Source: Oasisia sp. SBJ-2009 (lineage: Eukaryota; Annelida; Polychaeta; Sabellida; Siboglinidae). From it: 64,000 nt of DNA. This document shows, in pieces, positions 11,968 to 22,414 of the stretch. The notes below the pieces were generated by a model. The model searched no databases and was not told the DNA's origin. It was given only the letters and a program-made list of their open reading frames with translations. The translations under genes were made by a program, and so were the position numbers. The stretch covers positions 30,831,334 through 30,895,333 of the forward strand of contig OZ024864.1 of NCBI GenBank assembly GCA_964017155.1. Reading direction: 5' to 3'. Within the stretch, counting starts at the first letter, position 1; each line of letters begins with the position of its first letter.

Positions 11968-12357
11968 TCACTCAGCCATATCTATCATGAAATGTTTGCA
12001 AGTGTGTACATCTATCATGAGAAACTGTAAACAAATGTGTGTTTTAAAGATCTCTGCACTGCTTGCATTCTGTATACATTCTGGGATAGTGTCCCAAAGT
12101 TTTCTAATCTTGTAAGCAAATATACACTGGCCTAAAGACAAGTTGTACTGCTTGACAGGAATATTTGTGCAGTTGCAAGTGTGAAAATCATATACACTAT
12201 TGTTTAACGTGAACGGATCAGTGAGGTAGCCAGGAACCATTGGAATGGAGCTCACAGCAATACATCTAACACAATAATATGCAACTAACTGTAAGCAGTC
12301 TGTAAGACTAGAAGAGGTACAATGATATACTTTACCTATAAAACGAGGCGTCCCCAA
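11968..12357 (-). pseudogene. LINE ORF2 C-terminal remnant (minus strand)
   Basis: An open frame of 129 codons. Its right half (IPVKQYNLSLGQ, FAYKIRKLWDTIPECI, SSAEIFKTHI) has the layout of the extreme C-terminus of many non-LTR ORF2 proteins (W-x-x-L/I-P-x-x-I then a F-K motif). It lies on the opposite strand from the reverse-transcriptase remnant that starts at about 12,320, so the two parts are head to head, as after a 5' inversion. It spans the end of the right arm and the central spacer. Confidence 0.5.
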
Positions 12358-13060
12358 TGATCAATTTTAGGGCCACTGATATTGTTATTTACTATAATTA
12401 TATTAATGATTTCCAAAAGCCTGCATAACTTATGCTCATGATACTTGATGATACAAGTACAATTAAAACCTTCACAGATGACAGAAACACAGTGAATATT
12501 GAATATTTGATTAATAAAGACCTATAATAAACATAATATAGCTAAAACTACATACAGATGCATTAATTGTATTTGTGGTATAATGTCAATCCAACTCAGT
12601 TGAGTTGCCAATAAAACTTGTGTTATTATACATTTCATTAAAATATTAATAAAACAAACGTTTTTTCAAATGCCTAATAAATAGGTTGATGAATTAACAT
12701 GAACAATTGACAGTGTAGATATTGAGAGACTTAACCAGTTTAACATTCTAGGCTTTACATTAATCTCGCATTTAAACTGGATTAAACATAATATTGATGA
12801 AATAGCAAACCGATGTTCTCGAACAATTGGACCTATAACTAGGTTAAAGTATATTATTCAAACTAGAATAAAAAGTTCACTCTATAATTCTATAATATTG
12901 CCTCACACTAATTACCATCTACTGATCTAGGGACACAAATGTAATTGAATAAACAAATTGCAAACAAACTTATAAGAATAATATTTTCAACTAAATATAG
13001 CTCCCACATAGAATTAATGCTTAAGCAAAGTTGAATACCAACTTATTGTAATTATATTAT
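12320..13060 (+). pseudogene. Degenerate LINE reverse transcriptase in the right arm
   Basis: Plus-strand frames with several stops give RRPQ-stop-SILGPLILL (the PQGSILGPLLF motif), then IEYLINKDL, then FNILGFTLISHLNWIKHN, IANRCSRTIGPITRLKYII and SSLYNSIILPHTNY. These match the second half of a non-LTR reverse transcriptase and its thumb region. The mirror copy runs on the minus strand of the left arm (11,460 down to 10,260) and is split by the younger LINE tail. It is non-functional. Confidence 0.7.
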
Positions 13061-14098
13061 AATTTTATTATAAACATAAACATAAAACATTACCCGCATA
13101 CTTTCAAAATTGGCAGATAACACAAACCAGAAATATGCATAATCATTTTACACTGACACACAGCAGAACATCATATACATTTGTAAAAAAGAGTTTTAAA
13201 ATAGTATGCCTCACACAATAAACAATACCTTTATTTGTTTAATCAAAAGATAACCAATCACAATTTTAAAAAGACTGATATATTATGTAAAGCAGCATAT
13301 TACACACAGATGCAAACATACTTCTACTGTTATAAATTACTACATATGCAAAATAATATTGAATTAACACTAACTCTAGCAACACATTAAGCCATAAACG
13401 TATTATATTTTTACCACATATCCTCTACTTACAATATGCGTACAGTAGCAAATGTTAATAAACAATACTCAGGAATATACATGCTCCTAAATACAATTGG
13501 GCTATCCGTAATGGTCCGTCAATGGAATTCAATAATTACATAAAAAATTGCTAATTTAAAAACCCAAAGTGGCCCCTAAGATAGTCACTATTTATAAGTC
13601 ATAATAAGGGCAAGTCAAATATTTTACAAACTAAATTTAAAATAACTATTGCATAGTTGCAGTTACAAAATAAATACATCTACTCTCGATTTATCCATCT
13701 TTCGATCTATTATATATAAGAAAACATAAAGAACAGCGCCGAAACGACCATATATACCTGTAGGTACTTAGATATACCACTTCGCCGATGCATTTCTGCG
13801 AGTTCGTATTCAAAACGCCTGCCAACGATCGAAGTATCCCGCCGAAACTACCAATTTTTACCGGCCAGCCGAAGTGGCATTGCGACCGAAGCATCCTAAA
13901 TGCAAAAACGAAAAACGAAAAACGAATTCGTTTTTCGTTTTTCTTACTTCACTTTTGAAAACGAAAAACGAAAAACGAATTCGTTTTTCGTTTTTCTTAC
14001 TTCACTTTTGAAAACGAAAAACGAAAAAGGAATTCGTTTTTCGTTTTTCGTTCGCAAATTTGAAAACGAAAAACGAAAAAACGGTATATACACGGACC

Positions 14099-15383
14099 AA
14101 ATGGGCGCGTCTCTTCACTGCAGGCTTGTGAACCAAAATTATGCGTTCTTCGCGTGACCGCGTCTAGGACTTTTAGTTCAAAATGCTATCGAACCTTATA
14201 ACAAAAAGCTGTGTTTTGTTCAACAGTCCCTGATAGGGTCTCGAATCCACAAGCAAAGGTATGCGCATGGTATCCGCACTACGCGTGAACGAAATTCATT
14301 TGGCGGCAAGAAATGGTGCAACCGCGGCCTTCAGTTCAGTAGGTCATAATTTATTGTCTCGCGCTACCAGCGAATCATTACACATTTTCGCAGTTGTCTC
14401 ATCGAAACTTCTGATTTACTGGAGTCAACAAATTCACCTGTGTCAATAAGTATGTCATACATTATTTCCGATAGAAAATATCCTATTGTTTTCGATAGAA
14501 TTCTATAGGAAATGACTCAAATGTGTACGAAATATTGTGCAAGGTATTTCCCATGGGAAATCCTCCATAATATTCTATATAAAATCTATAGTTTTTGCCA
14601 AAAACGTTTGTTAATTACTAACATAGATCTAAATAATAATGTTATAATGTCACTGCCGCTTCTGTATTATGACCTATTCTATAGAGAGTCTATAGAATGT
14701 GCATGACCACTATAATTTTGAAATGAATTGTATTTTCAACAACAACAACAATTTCTACATTATACAGACAGTGCATACAATACCATTTGTTGAAAACAAA
14801 AGCTAAAAGAAGTACAATACTTATCATGTTTACCCTTATAATTGCTTAATACATACATAAAGCATTTGAACAGTGCAATAGAAGGTGCGACAACATTATT
14901 TACATGTATAACCATACGGCATTTAATCGAGAAAAAGACATTGTGATATTTATTGAAGAAGAAAAAACCTTTATAACAATAAACAATCTGAATGTTTAAT
15001 TTAGCTATATATCTAATTAATGTTGGCAAAATAGTCTAGGACTCTAACACATAACTATTCAACTATAATACTTTTTGAAATGATGAACATTTTTACAACT
15101 AATCAATGCATTATCGAGGGTGTTCCATAGTTTAACCCCAGTAACAGAAATACACATATTTATTATGTTTTAAGTTGTACTAAGTTGTTAGTTAATTATA
15201 ATGAGGGGAACAAAAACAACTCTGTATAACTTATGAATTGTATAGCCTTCTATAGCAATGTTTTGTTATAGGTATGACACATTATAATGGCCTCCATACG
15301 CCGGTTAGAATGATAACAGTAGTCCGCGTTCTGCCATGTGTCACGCTAATATTGATATTCGTCCCTGGGCGATCGAGGTCGTC
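14099..15383. other. No feature recognised
   Basis: AT-rich DNA. CTATAGAAT-like words recur between 14,460 and 14,700. A slightly more CpG-rich patch lies near 14,230-14,350. No gene can be supported. Confidence 0.5.
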
Positions 15384-15809
15384 CAGTCTTGACAACACCC
15401 CGCGAGTGGTGCCCAGGTTAACGCCAAGAATAATCCACTGACGATTATTTCGCTGACTACGGACGACGTACCTGAATAATTACATAAATAGGTAGAACTC
15501 GCAAAACAAATAGATCGATTGTTGAAACAAGTATAATCAATCGCAAGATTTCAGCCGTTGTCGGCGATTGCGCCACGGTAAATAGTCAGACAGCAGACGA
15601 TGGAGGCCACACAATTGGGTTTCAGAGACCCGTCCCAGTTAATTACACTGACGTAATCCCGTCACGTGACCATCAGTCAAGTCGACTGCATTAGGAAAAA
15701 ACGTTGGCCAGTGCCACGACACTAATATAGAGGGAAACTAGGTGACCGAATTTTTTCTACGATAAATAAATCTACGGAAACGGCTGGCGTAGGAAATTAA
15801 ATGAGAGTG
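15384..15809 (+). repeat. Direct repeat of about 430 bp, left copy
   Basis: Matches 21,323-21,759 in the same orientation. Shared words include GATAATCCACTGA-like, TTACATAAATAGGTAGAACT, ATTGCGCCACGGTAAATAG and AAATTAAATGAGAG near the end. The two copies are diverged by small indels. They flank the long-TIR transposon and the LINE tail, but each lies outside those elements. The nature of the repeat is unknown. It does not show clear LTR ends. Confidence 0.8.
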
Positions 15810-15940
15810 AATTCATATTCAATTATCTGTTCTGTGTAGAAAGAAAACGCTGTGTGACTGTGATGTGATGAGAAGGGGGAAGAATTAAATAAAGCTTGCT
15901 CGTGTTGTCAACTCCTGCATACGAAACACTCGAGATCATA

Positions 15941-18900
15941 GTCCATGGGCCAGAAGCCATTTTTTCATGAATTGGTATCACCAAGATGGACAAAGCCTGA
16001 TGTGGTTTTTTAGATAGGCCTGTGTATCTAGATGACAAATTGGGGTCATAACCCTGCTTATCGAGTAGCTTTCTGTATTTTCTACCCCTAAAGATAATGT
16101 GAGAATTTAAGAATTTCCAACACCAAATTTTGGGGTAAGGGAAACTTAATTTGCTATAACTCCGGCAAAAATAAAGCTATGGCAGTGATCTACCACTCAA
16201 ATTGTCTGGTTTGCATCACTCTATCGATTGAATTTAACTGATTGCAAGTTGCCTTTGAAAGTAGGTCAGCAAAGGTCAAAAGGTCACGAAATTCGGGTCA
16301 TGCCCAAAATCAGCAGTCGTCATCGTTTGTTTCATCATATTACAGTCTGACCCCCACCAAATACACCATCAATCAAACTGCGAAGTGGCATTGACATTCT
16401 TGAAGACAACATTGCGTACCTCCCGACTGTAAATGCCCCAGCCAGTGATTTGGGAACGGTCTATGAAGTCTTGCTCCGGTCACTCAAAATCATGCAGCCC
16501 TTCGATTTGAATGCAATTGTGTGCGTCTTTGACCAAGCACTTTATGCCGAGGCCTGTGAGGTAGTATGGAAGAACCCAGATAATTGTCATCCCATTGTCC
16601 TGAGAATGGGTGTCTTCCATACCATCTGCACTATGCTTGCAGTAATTGGAAAACGGTTTGGAGATGCAGGGCTGCGATATCTATCAGTAGAATATGGTGT
16701 GATTGCTGATGGTTCGATTGCTGGAGTTCTGGATGGTAAGAAATACAACAAAGCTATTCGGCTACATAAGTTGGTGTATGAGGCCCTCCTGCGCTTAGTT
16801 TGGAGTGGGTTCGAAGCGTGGTTGGGGGATGGAGACAAGAACTAGCTGGCTGAAACATTGCTTCATATGACATATTTCGCAGAGAATATATCTGGTGAAA
16901 CTTGGCTCGAGTTCCAGTTGGTACACTCCTGTTCTCATGTACTGCAGCGTTTTCAAGACTACCTGGACTTTCTGAGAACTGAAAATGGTGATCTGTCTAC
17001 CTTTTGGATGTCATACGTGGATATGGTTGAGATTGTCCTCGGCCTTGTCCGTGCATCCAGGGAAGGAGATTTTGATCACCACCTTATGTGCATCAGAGCT
17101 ATGATACCATGGTGCTTCGTCTATGACCGTCTCAACTACGCGCGTTACCTTCCCTACTATTTCGCTACCATGTGCCGCCTGAGTATGGACTATCCAGATG
17201 TGTATCGCCACTTCATGAAGGGAGGCATTTCGGTACAGATTGGTTCGTCAAACCCCTTTAGCAAGATACCATGTGACCAAACCACCGAAGAAACCATTAA
17301 TAAGGACACCCAAACTGCTGGTGGTACGAAAGGTTTCAGTTTGAAAGGTGGGGCTGTACAAAAGTACTACCTGAATGCAGAACACAGGAGCCTCTTTCTT
17401 AGACAACTGAGGGAAATGGTCGGCCTTGGGGGCTCTCGATTGAATCACCCGGATCTACAACAAAGCAGGATACTGCAGGATGAGGCAGACGTCCAGTCCC
17501 TTGTCAACCTAATGGAGGACAGCTGGATAAACCCATTCAGGTCAGATCAAGACAGTCTTGTGAGTCTGGCCACAGCAGCTATGCCACCAACGGAAATCGC
17601 ACACGATCTGATGAATGCTTCGAAGGTTGGCGTTCTTTGCAACAACGAAAAAGCAGAAACTGAAGACCTTCAGCGATGTGTACACAAAGAAGGTGACGTG
17701 CAAAGGAAAGGAAATTGTCCTCAAAGCTGACAGGAATCTCTTTGGACATATCATTGTTGTTGCCCAGACACGAAAACTTGAGATGAAAACAGTTCTAAGC
17801 TATCCTCTTGGCCCAATTCCGTGGGCCCTTGCAAATGCTGATGGGTCACTCAGAAAAACTGACAAGGCGAAATTCATGAATGACATAACACAGAACGTTC
17901 CAGTGGTTGAAGTTTTCACCGAAAAATCAGCATGCATCATTGATGGTATGAGCATTGTACAGAAATTGAATGGTAACCAAAAAACCTTTGGTGACATTGC
18001 CAAAACAGTGTTGAAGATAGTTATTCGCGAAGGAGACAAATGCGACAGGGTCGATGTTGTGTTCGATTTTTATCGAGAAGGTTCAATCAAAGATGCAGAA
18101 CGAGTGAATCGGGTTCTGGGTCTGGTGTGAAGTTCAGAAGTCTTGCCACAGGTCATAAGGTCAAACAGTGGCGAAGTTTCCTCTCCGAAGCCCAAAATAA
18201 GACCATGCTGATTGAATTCATCACAGATGAATGGAAGTCCAATGAGAGCAAGTCAATAATTGGCCAAAAACACTATTCGTCACATGTGGTCAGAAGTGTT
18301 GGCGCATTGGACAGATGGGAGCGTCCCTTGTCAATGATCTGAAGTACTCTCAAGAAGAGGCAGATACACGGATTCTTCTGCATGCAAAGCATGCATCTGA
18401 CCAAGGATATACGTCAGTCATAGTTGTATCAGAGGACACTGACGTGTTTGTGCTCCTCGTTGCATTCGCAAAAGAAATACCTGCTTCCCTTTATCAGAAA
18501 AGGGGAACTTCAACTATGGTGCGATACATGGACATTAGGAAGCTAAGGGCAGTGTTGGGAGACCAGTTGTCACAGGCCTTGATTGGTTTCCACGCCTTTA
18601 CAGGCTGTGACACTGTAAGTGCCTTTGCTGGTCGAGGGAAGACAGGCCCTCTGAAACAACTGAAAAAGGACGAAGTAGCAATTGATGCATTTGTGCAGCT
18701 TGGAACATCCTGGAACGTGGATCAATCGCTAACAAGCAAACTGCAGGAGTTCACGTGTCGCATGTATGCTGCTTCTTCAAAAACATGCAAAGTGAACATT
18801 CTCAGACATGAAATGTTTCTTTCGAAGAGAGGAGAAGTTGATTCCAGCACACTCCCCCCATGCAAGGACAGTCTCAAGCAGCACATACAGCGTGCAAATT

Positions 18901-20096
18901 ACCAAGCCGGAGTGTGGCGGGGGGCATTGCTGCCAATGCCTGACATTCCTGAACCAGACGGCCATGGATGGATCAAGAGAGCTGATGGAGGCCTTGACTT
19001 GGATTGGATACACGGACAGGTTGCTCCTGATGCTGTACTGGAGCTTCTTGCATGCCAGTGCAAGCCGAAATGTGTACCAGATGAGTGTCCATGTATGGTG
19101 AATGGCTTCAAATGCACTTATATGTGCCGCCTCCAGATATGTGAAAATCAGAAGGTAGAAGATGAAACATTTGAGAACGATTCTGACTGTTCTGATGTGG
19201 ACTGTGATACTGATGAGGACTAGGAAGGAGAAGGACAATTGGTGTTTGATACATGTACCAAGGTGAATGCAATGACTTATTTACTATGTTCTTGTTTTAC
19301 ATGTTCAGCAGGAAAAAGACATAGGGTTCAGTGATTAATCAATAACATGACAGAGACCTCTAATTCATAATGCCGGTTGAGGAACATAGTGACCTTTACA
19401 TGACCTTGGTTGACCTTGATATAGGCCAGGGTGAACTCAATTTTTGAACAATTGGGATAAAGATAGGAGTATTCACCTGATGTTTGAGATGATGATTGCA
19501 ATATCTTAGTGTTTAATTTGCTTAGGTACGTGCTACTTAAAAGAATTTGTGAAATTTCCTTTTTTTCATTGGCGCGTCATTCTTCCGTTTCTCCACATTA
19601 GTAATTTTTTCTCACTGTAATTGAAAAATAGGGTCTTCAATTGATTTGATATAGCTTCTGGCACTGCATCATTTCTTTTCTAAACACTTTTGATGACTTG
19701 GGCCCAAAATATCAATGCCAGAAATGTTCGGGCCACCAATTTTTGGCATGACCCAAATTTGTGACCTTTTGACCTTTCCTCACCTACTTTCAAGACAAAC
19801 TTGCAAGCAATTATATTCCTTGAATAGAGTGATTCAAACCACACATTTTGAGTGGTAGATGACTGTTCTAGTATTATTCTGGCCAAAGTTTTGGCTAATT
19901 AGGTTTCCCCTACCCCTGAAATTTGATTCAGATTTCGTGAACTCTTAAATTAATCTTGTGGGGTAGAAAATACAGAAAGCTACTCGATACACATGGTTAT
20001 GACCCTAATTCAACACCTAGGGACATACACCTATCAGGAAAAAACCATTAGGCTTTGTCCATTTGGTGATACCAAATTCTGGTCTGGCCCATGGAC
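15941..20096 (+). mobile_element. 4.16-kb DNA transposon with TIRs of about 370 bp
   Basis: It begins GTCCATGGGCCAGA and ends TCTGGCCCATGGAC. The two ends are inverted copies for about 370 bp: 15,941-16,310 against 19,735-20,096. They share TATCACC-AATGGACAAAGCC, CGAGTAGCTTTCTGTATTTT, AAAGGTCAAAAGGTCAC and GGGTCATGCC. TA lies on both flanks (15,939-15,940 and 20,097-20,098), which could be the target duplication, though the exact border is uncertain by 1-3 bp. Inside is one broken transposase-like gene in plus orientation. The superfamily could not be assigned from the TIR. Confidence 0.85.
16351..19223 (+). pseudogene. Broken transposase-like gene with a C-terminal PIN/FEN-like half
   Basis: One long reading interrupted by an in-frame TAG (16,843-16,845) and three frame changes near 17,625, 18,110 and 18,320. 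The first part has CVFDQALYAEA (D at 16,531), VLRMGVFHTICTMLAVIGKR, GDAGLRYLSVEYGVIADGS and KYNKAIRLHKLVYEALLRL. This layout recurs in many uncharacterised multicopy invertebrate proteins and may be a transposase core. The second half has IIDGMSIVQKL (D at 17,942), VDVVFDFYREGSIKDAER, EEADTRILLHA, VSEDTDVFVLL and FTGCDTVSAFAG. The order of acidic motifs (D, D, E-A-D, D-x-D, G-x-D) is that of FEN/XPG-type PIN nucleases. The end is cysteine-rich (LLACQCKPKC, CPCMVNGFKC, MCRLQICENQ), possibly zinc-binding. Stop at 19,221-19,223. The PIN and transposase roles are inferred. Confidence 0.7.
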
Positions 20097-20100
20097 TATA

Positions 20101-20683
20101 GCAAGTTGATTGGTAACGAACAGAAACACCTGTCCAGTATATACAAAGCAGCACTGAAAAGGAAGGCCAAGCAAATAGTGTCCGATCCTACCCATCCTCT
20201 GAATGACGCTTTTCACAAACTTCCGCCAGGGAGACGTCTAAAAGTTCCACTAGCTAAAATGAACCTATTCAAGAAATCGTTTATACCGTCTGCCATTTTA
20301 ATTTTGAATGCTAAATTGTAATGTACTGTTTACTTCTTTTATTCCATACACTTATTGTACTTATTTATCTAATCTGATTTATTTACCAATTTTAGTAAAT
20401 ATTATTAATGTTATCACATTGCGTCTTCTCAAAGAATCTTTTAAGGAATATATTACTTGCTTATTTATTTATTATTTAGAGTACTTATTTATATACTTAA
20501 TTTATTTACTTTACCAATTTTAGTGCTGATTAGTATTATTACAATGTTAATGTGTCTTATGAACCGTATATATTATGGCTCACCAATCTTATTAGTGTCA
20601 TTTTACTGAGTAACTGAAGAACAATTTCCGTTTATAATGTGATGTTTTAAATGGACAATAAAGTCTTTTGAATCTTGAAACGG
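20101..20683 (+). mobile_element. LINE 3' end (C-terminus plus 3' UTR)
   Basis: The frame from 20,101 to the stop at 20,319-20,321 reads KLIGNEQKHLSSIYKAALKR, then DPTHPLNDAFHKLPPGRRLK and MNLFKKSFIPSAILILN. This is the common extreme C-terminus of a group of invertebrate non-LTR ORF2 proteins (HPL...LPSGRR..VP...NR.K.SF.P..I..LN). An AT-rich 3' UTR follows and ends with AATAAAGTCTTTTGAATCTT near 20,680. It begins immediately next to the transposon end. Confidence 0.7.
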
Positions 20684-20689
20684 AAGACG

Positions 20690-21160
20690 CGGGACAGACG
20701 TAGAGACGGGAAACACGGGGAAGACGGGGACAATGGAAGAGATGGGAGAAATGGAGAGAGGGAACGAGTGGGACTGGCGAGACGGGAGAGGAGAGACGGT
20801 GGCAGGCGGAAGAGGTGGAGAGACGAAGAAAACAGACGGGATGAAATGGAAGGGGGAGATTGGGGATAGGAAAAACACGGTAGAGACTCGGAGACTGGGG
20901 AGACACGGGGGAGATGAGTGAGAGCGGAAATATTGGAGAGAGGGGTGAGATGCGAGACCGGAGAGGCGGCGGGGAGAGCGGAGACGGAGAGAAAAACTAG
21001 AGATACGGGAGAGACGAGTAAGAGCGGAGAGACTGGTAATACGAGAGAGACTGGAGGGACGAAAGGGAGAGATTGGACGGATGTGAAAGACGAGACAAGT
21101 AGTATTTATATTCAAGACCAACAGGAGAGTCGGGGAGACGTGAAAGAAAAGTGAAAGTAA
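20690..21160 (+). repeat. Degenerate polypurine GGGAGAGAC repeat
   Basis: About 470 bp of almost pure purine with recurring GAGACGGG, GGGAGAGACG and GGAGAGACTGG words separated by single pyrimidines. Blocks of the same character recur at 22,130-22,212, 22,415-22,500 and 23,075-23,410. Long open frames on both strands here are by-products of the repeat. Confidence 0.85.
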
Positions 21161-21322
21161 GGAATAAAGAATCCCTTATGTGACAAAGTCACCCGTCTCC
21201 CAGTTGTTTTTGTTATTTTGTGTGTGTGGAAATATGACATATATTTTAAGAAAAACATAACATCGGATTATGCGTCACCCTTTCATCGGCGACAGAGCAA
21301 CTTGACCGCTGCCCGCTCGGCC

Positions 21323-21759
21323 GCAGTCTTGACCACACCTCGCAAGGTCAACGCCAAGGATAATCCACTGATGATTGTTTCGCTGACTACGGGCGACGTA
21401 GCTGAGTAATTACATAAATAGGTAGAACTAGCTCGCACAACAAACTGATCGATTGTTGAAACAATTAATCAATCAGTTATCAGCCGTTGCTGCTGATTGC
21501 GCCACGGTAAATAGACAGACCGACAGCAGACGAATGAGACGACACTTTTTGGGTTTCAGCGACACTGACACAGTTAATTACACCGACCTCACGTGACCAA
21601 CAGTCGAGACGGCTTGCCGAAGAGACAACAGCTGCGCCCGTAGAAAGAAACAATGCTTACCACTGCCATGACATGCAATAATATCGAAAATAGGTGACCG
21701 GATTTTTTCCGACTATAAATATATCTACGGAAAAACTAGCGTAGAAAATTAAATGAGAG
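21323..21759 (+). repeat. Direct repeat of about 430 bp, right copy
   Basis: The partner of 15,384-15,809 in the same orientation, with shared words such as TTACATAAATAGGTAGAACT and GCGCCACGGTAAATAG. It is followed closely by a SINE. Confidence 0.8.
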
Positions 21760-21803
21760 CGTTATAGGTAAAAACAAAAACACTTTGTGAATTAATAAAG
21801 GTA

Positions 21804-22128
21804 CGTTTTTATATAGCGCAATATCCAGTCCTCAGGACTGCTCAAAGGGCTTTTACACTTTATTTCCATGACAAACCTGTTCAATTAAACATCATCTCAA
21901 CTTCTCTGGGAAGCATCAAGCCACTTGCTACAATTAATATGTGAAATGCTCCTCGTACACATATCCACCACTGTCTATAGCCAGATACTCATTTTATCAG
22001 CTGAGTGAACTGGAGCAATGTAGAGTGAACAAACGTGCCCAAGGTTTTAACACCGCAGTATAGGATTCGAACCCGTGTTCTCTTAGTCGAGAGTCCGACG
22101 CTCTACAACTGAGCCATTGTACTCTAAT
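21804..22128 (-). mobile_element. tRNA-derived SINE, near full length (minus strand)
   Basis: Read on the minus strand, it has a tRNA-like head with an A-box-like GGCTCAGTTGTAGAGCGTC and a B-box GGTTCGAATCC. A body follows with CCTTGGGCACGTT, ATCTGGCTATAGACAGTGG and GAAGTTGAGATG, then a tail ending TTGCGCTATATAAAAACG. Related copies are at 1,985-2,175 (minus) and 29,410-29,668 (plus), so this is an active or formerly active family in this genome. Confidence 0.85.
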
Positions 22129-22217
22129 AGGATGTGAGAGAGACGGAAAAGAAAGGTCAACCAGAAGAAACGGACAGGGAAGAAGGAAGTGACGGAATAG
22201 ATATGAAAGGCGAGTAA

Positions 22218-22414
22218 CCCAGCTAACTAAATCAGGTTATCAGAACATAGCATAACGTTATTTCTACATTACGATAACGTTAGCCGGTAACGTTCTCCTA
22301 ACGTTTTTTTGAAAGTTTGCGTTACGTTCCCTTAACGCTATGTATGGGAATGTTGCTGCATAACCTAACTATAACCCTCTGTTAACGTTACGTGAACGTT
22401 ACGTGTTTGCTGGG
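22218..22414. mobile_element. Small MITE-like element rich in AACGTT
   Basis: About 197 bp with CCCAGC at the left and GCTGGG at the right. The interior has many TAACGTT/AACGTTA words (for example TAACGTTACGTGAACGTTAC near 22,383), which make it fold on itself. The element lies inside a polypurine repeat, which resumes on both sides. No coding capacity. Confidence 0.6.

Larger units (their letters stand above)
9014..14098. mobile_element. 5.1-kb fold-back-like element with very long inverted arms
   Basis: It starts GGTCCGTGTATATACCGT and ends with the exact reverse complement, ACGGTATATACACGGACC. The left arm (9,014-11,645) and right arm (about 12,150-14,098) are inverted copies about 1.95 kb long, once a 640-bp LINE insertion in the left arm is removed. 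A spacer of about 500 bp lies between them. The outer 230-250 bp of each arm consist of stacked palindromic words, AACGAAAAACGAATTCG and its complement, as in fold-back elements. Inner arm parts carry decayed LINE reverse transcriptase sequence. No intact transposase is present, so it would be non-autonomous. A target-site duplication was not resolved. Confidence 0.75.

Noticed and set aside
20598..21154. Frames of 60-170 codons rich in Arg-Glu-Gly or Pro-Ser-Leu on both strands
   Set aside because: Polypurine repeat translation. No conserved domain pattern.
15384..21759. LTR retrotransposon with the long-TIR gene as its body
   Set aside because: The repeats lack clear TG...CA ends, the enclosed gene lies between its own TIRs, and no gag, protease, RT or integrase motifs are present.
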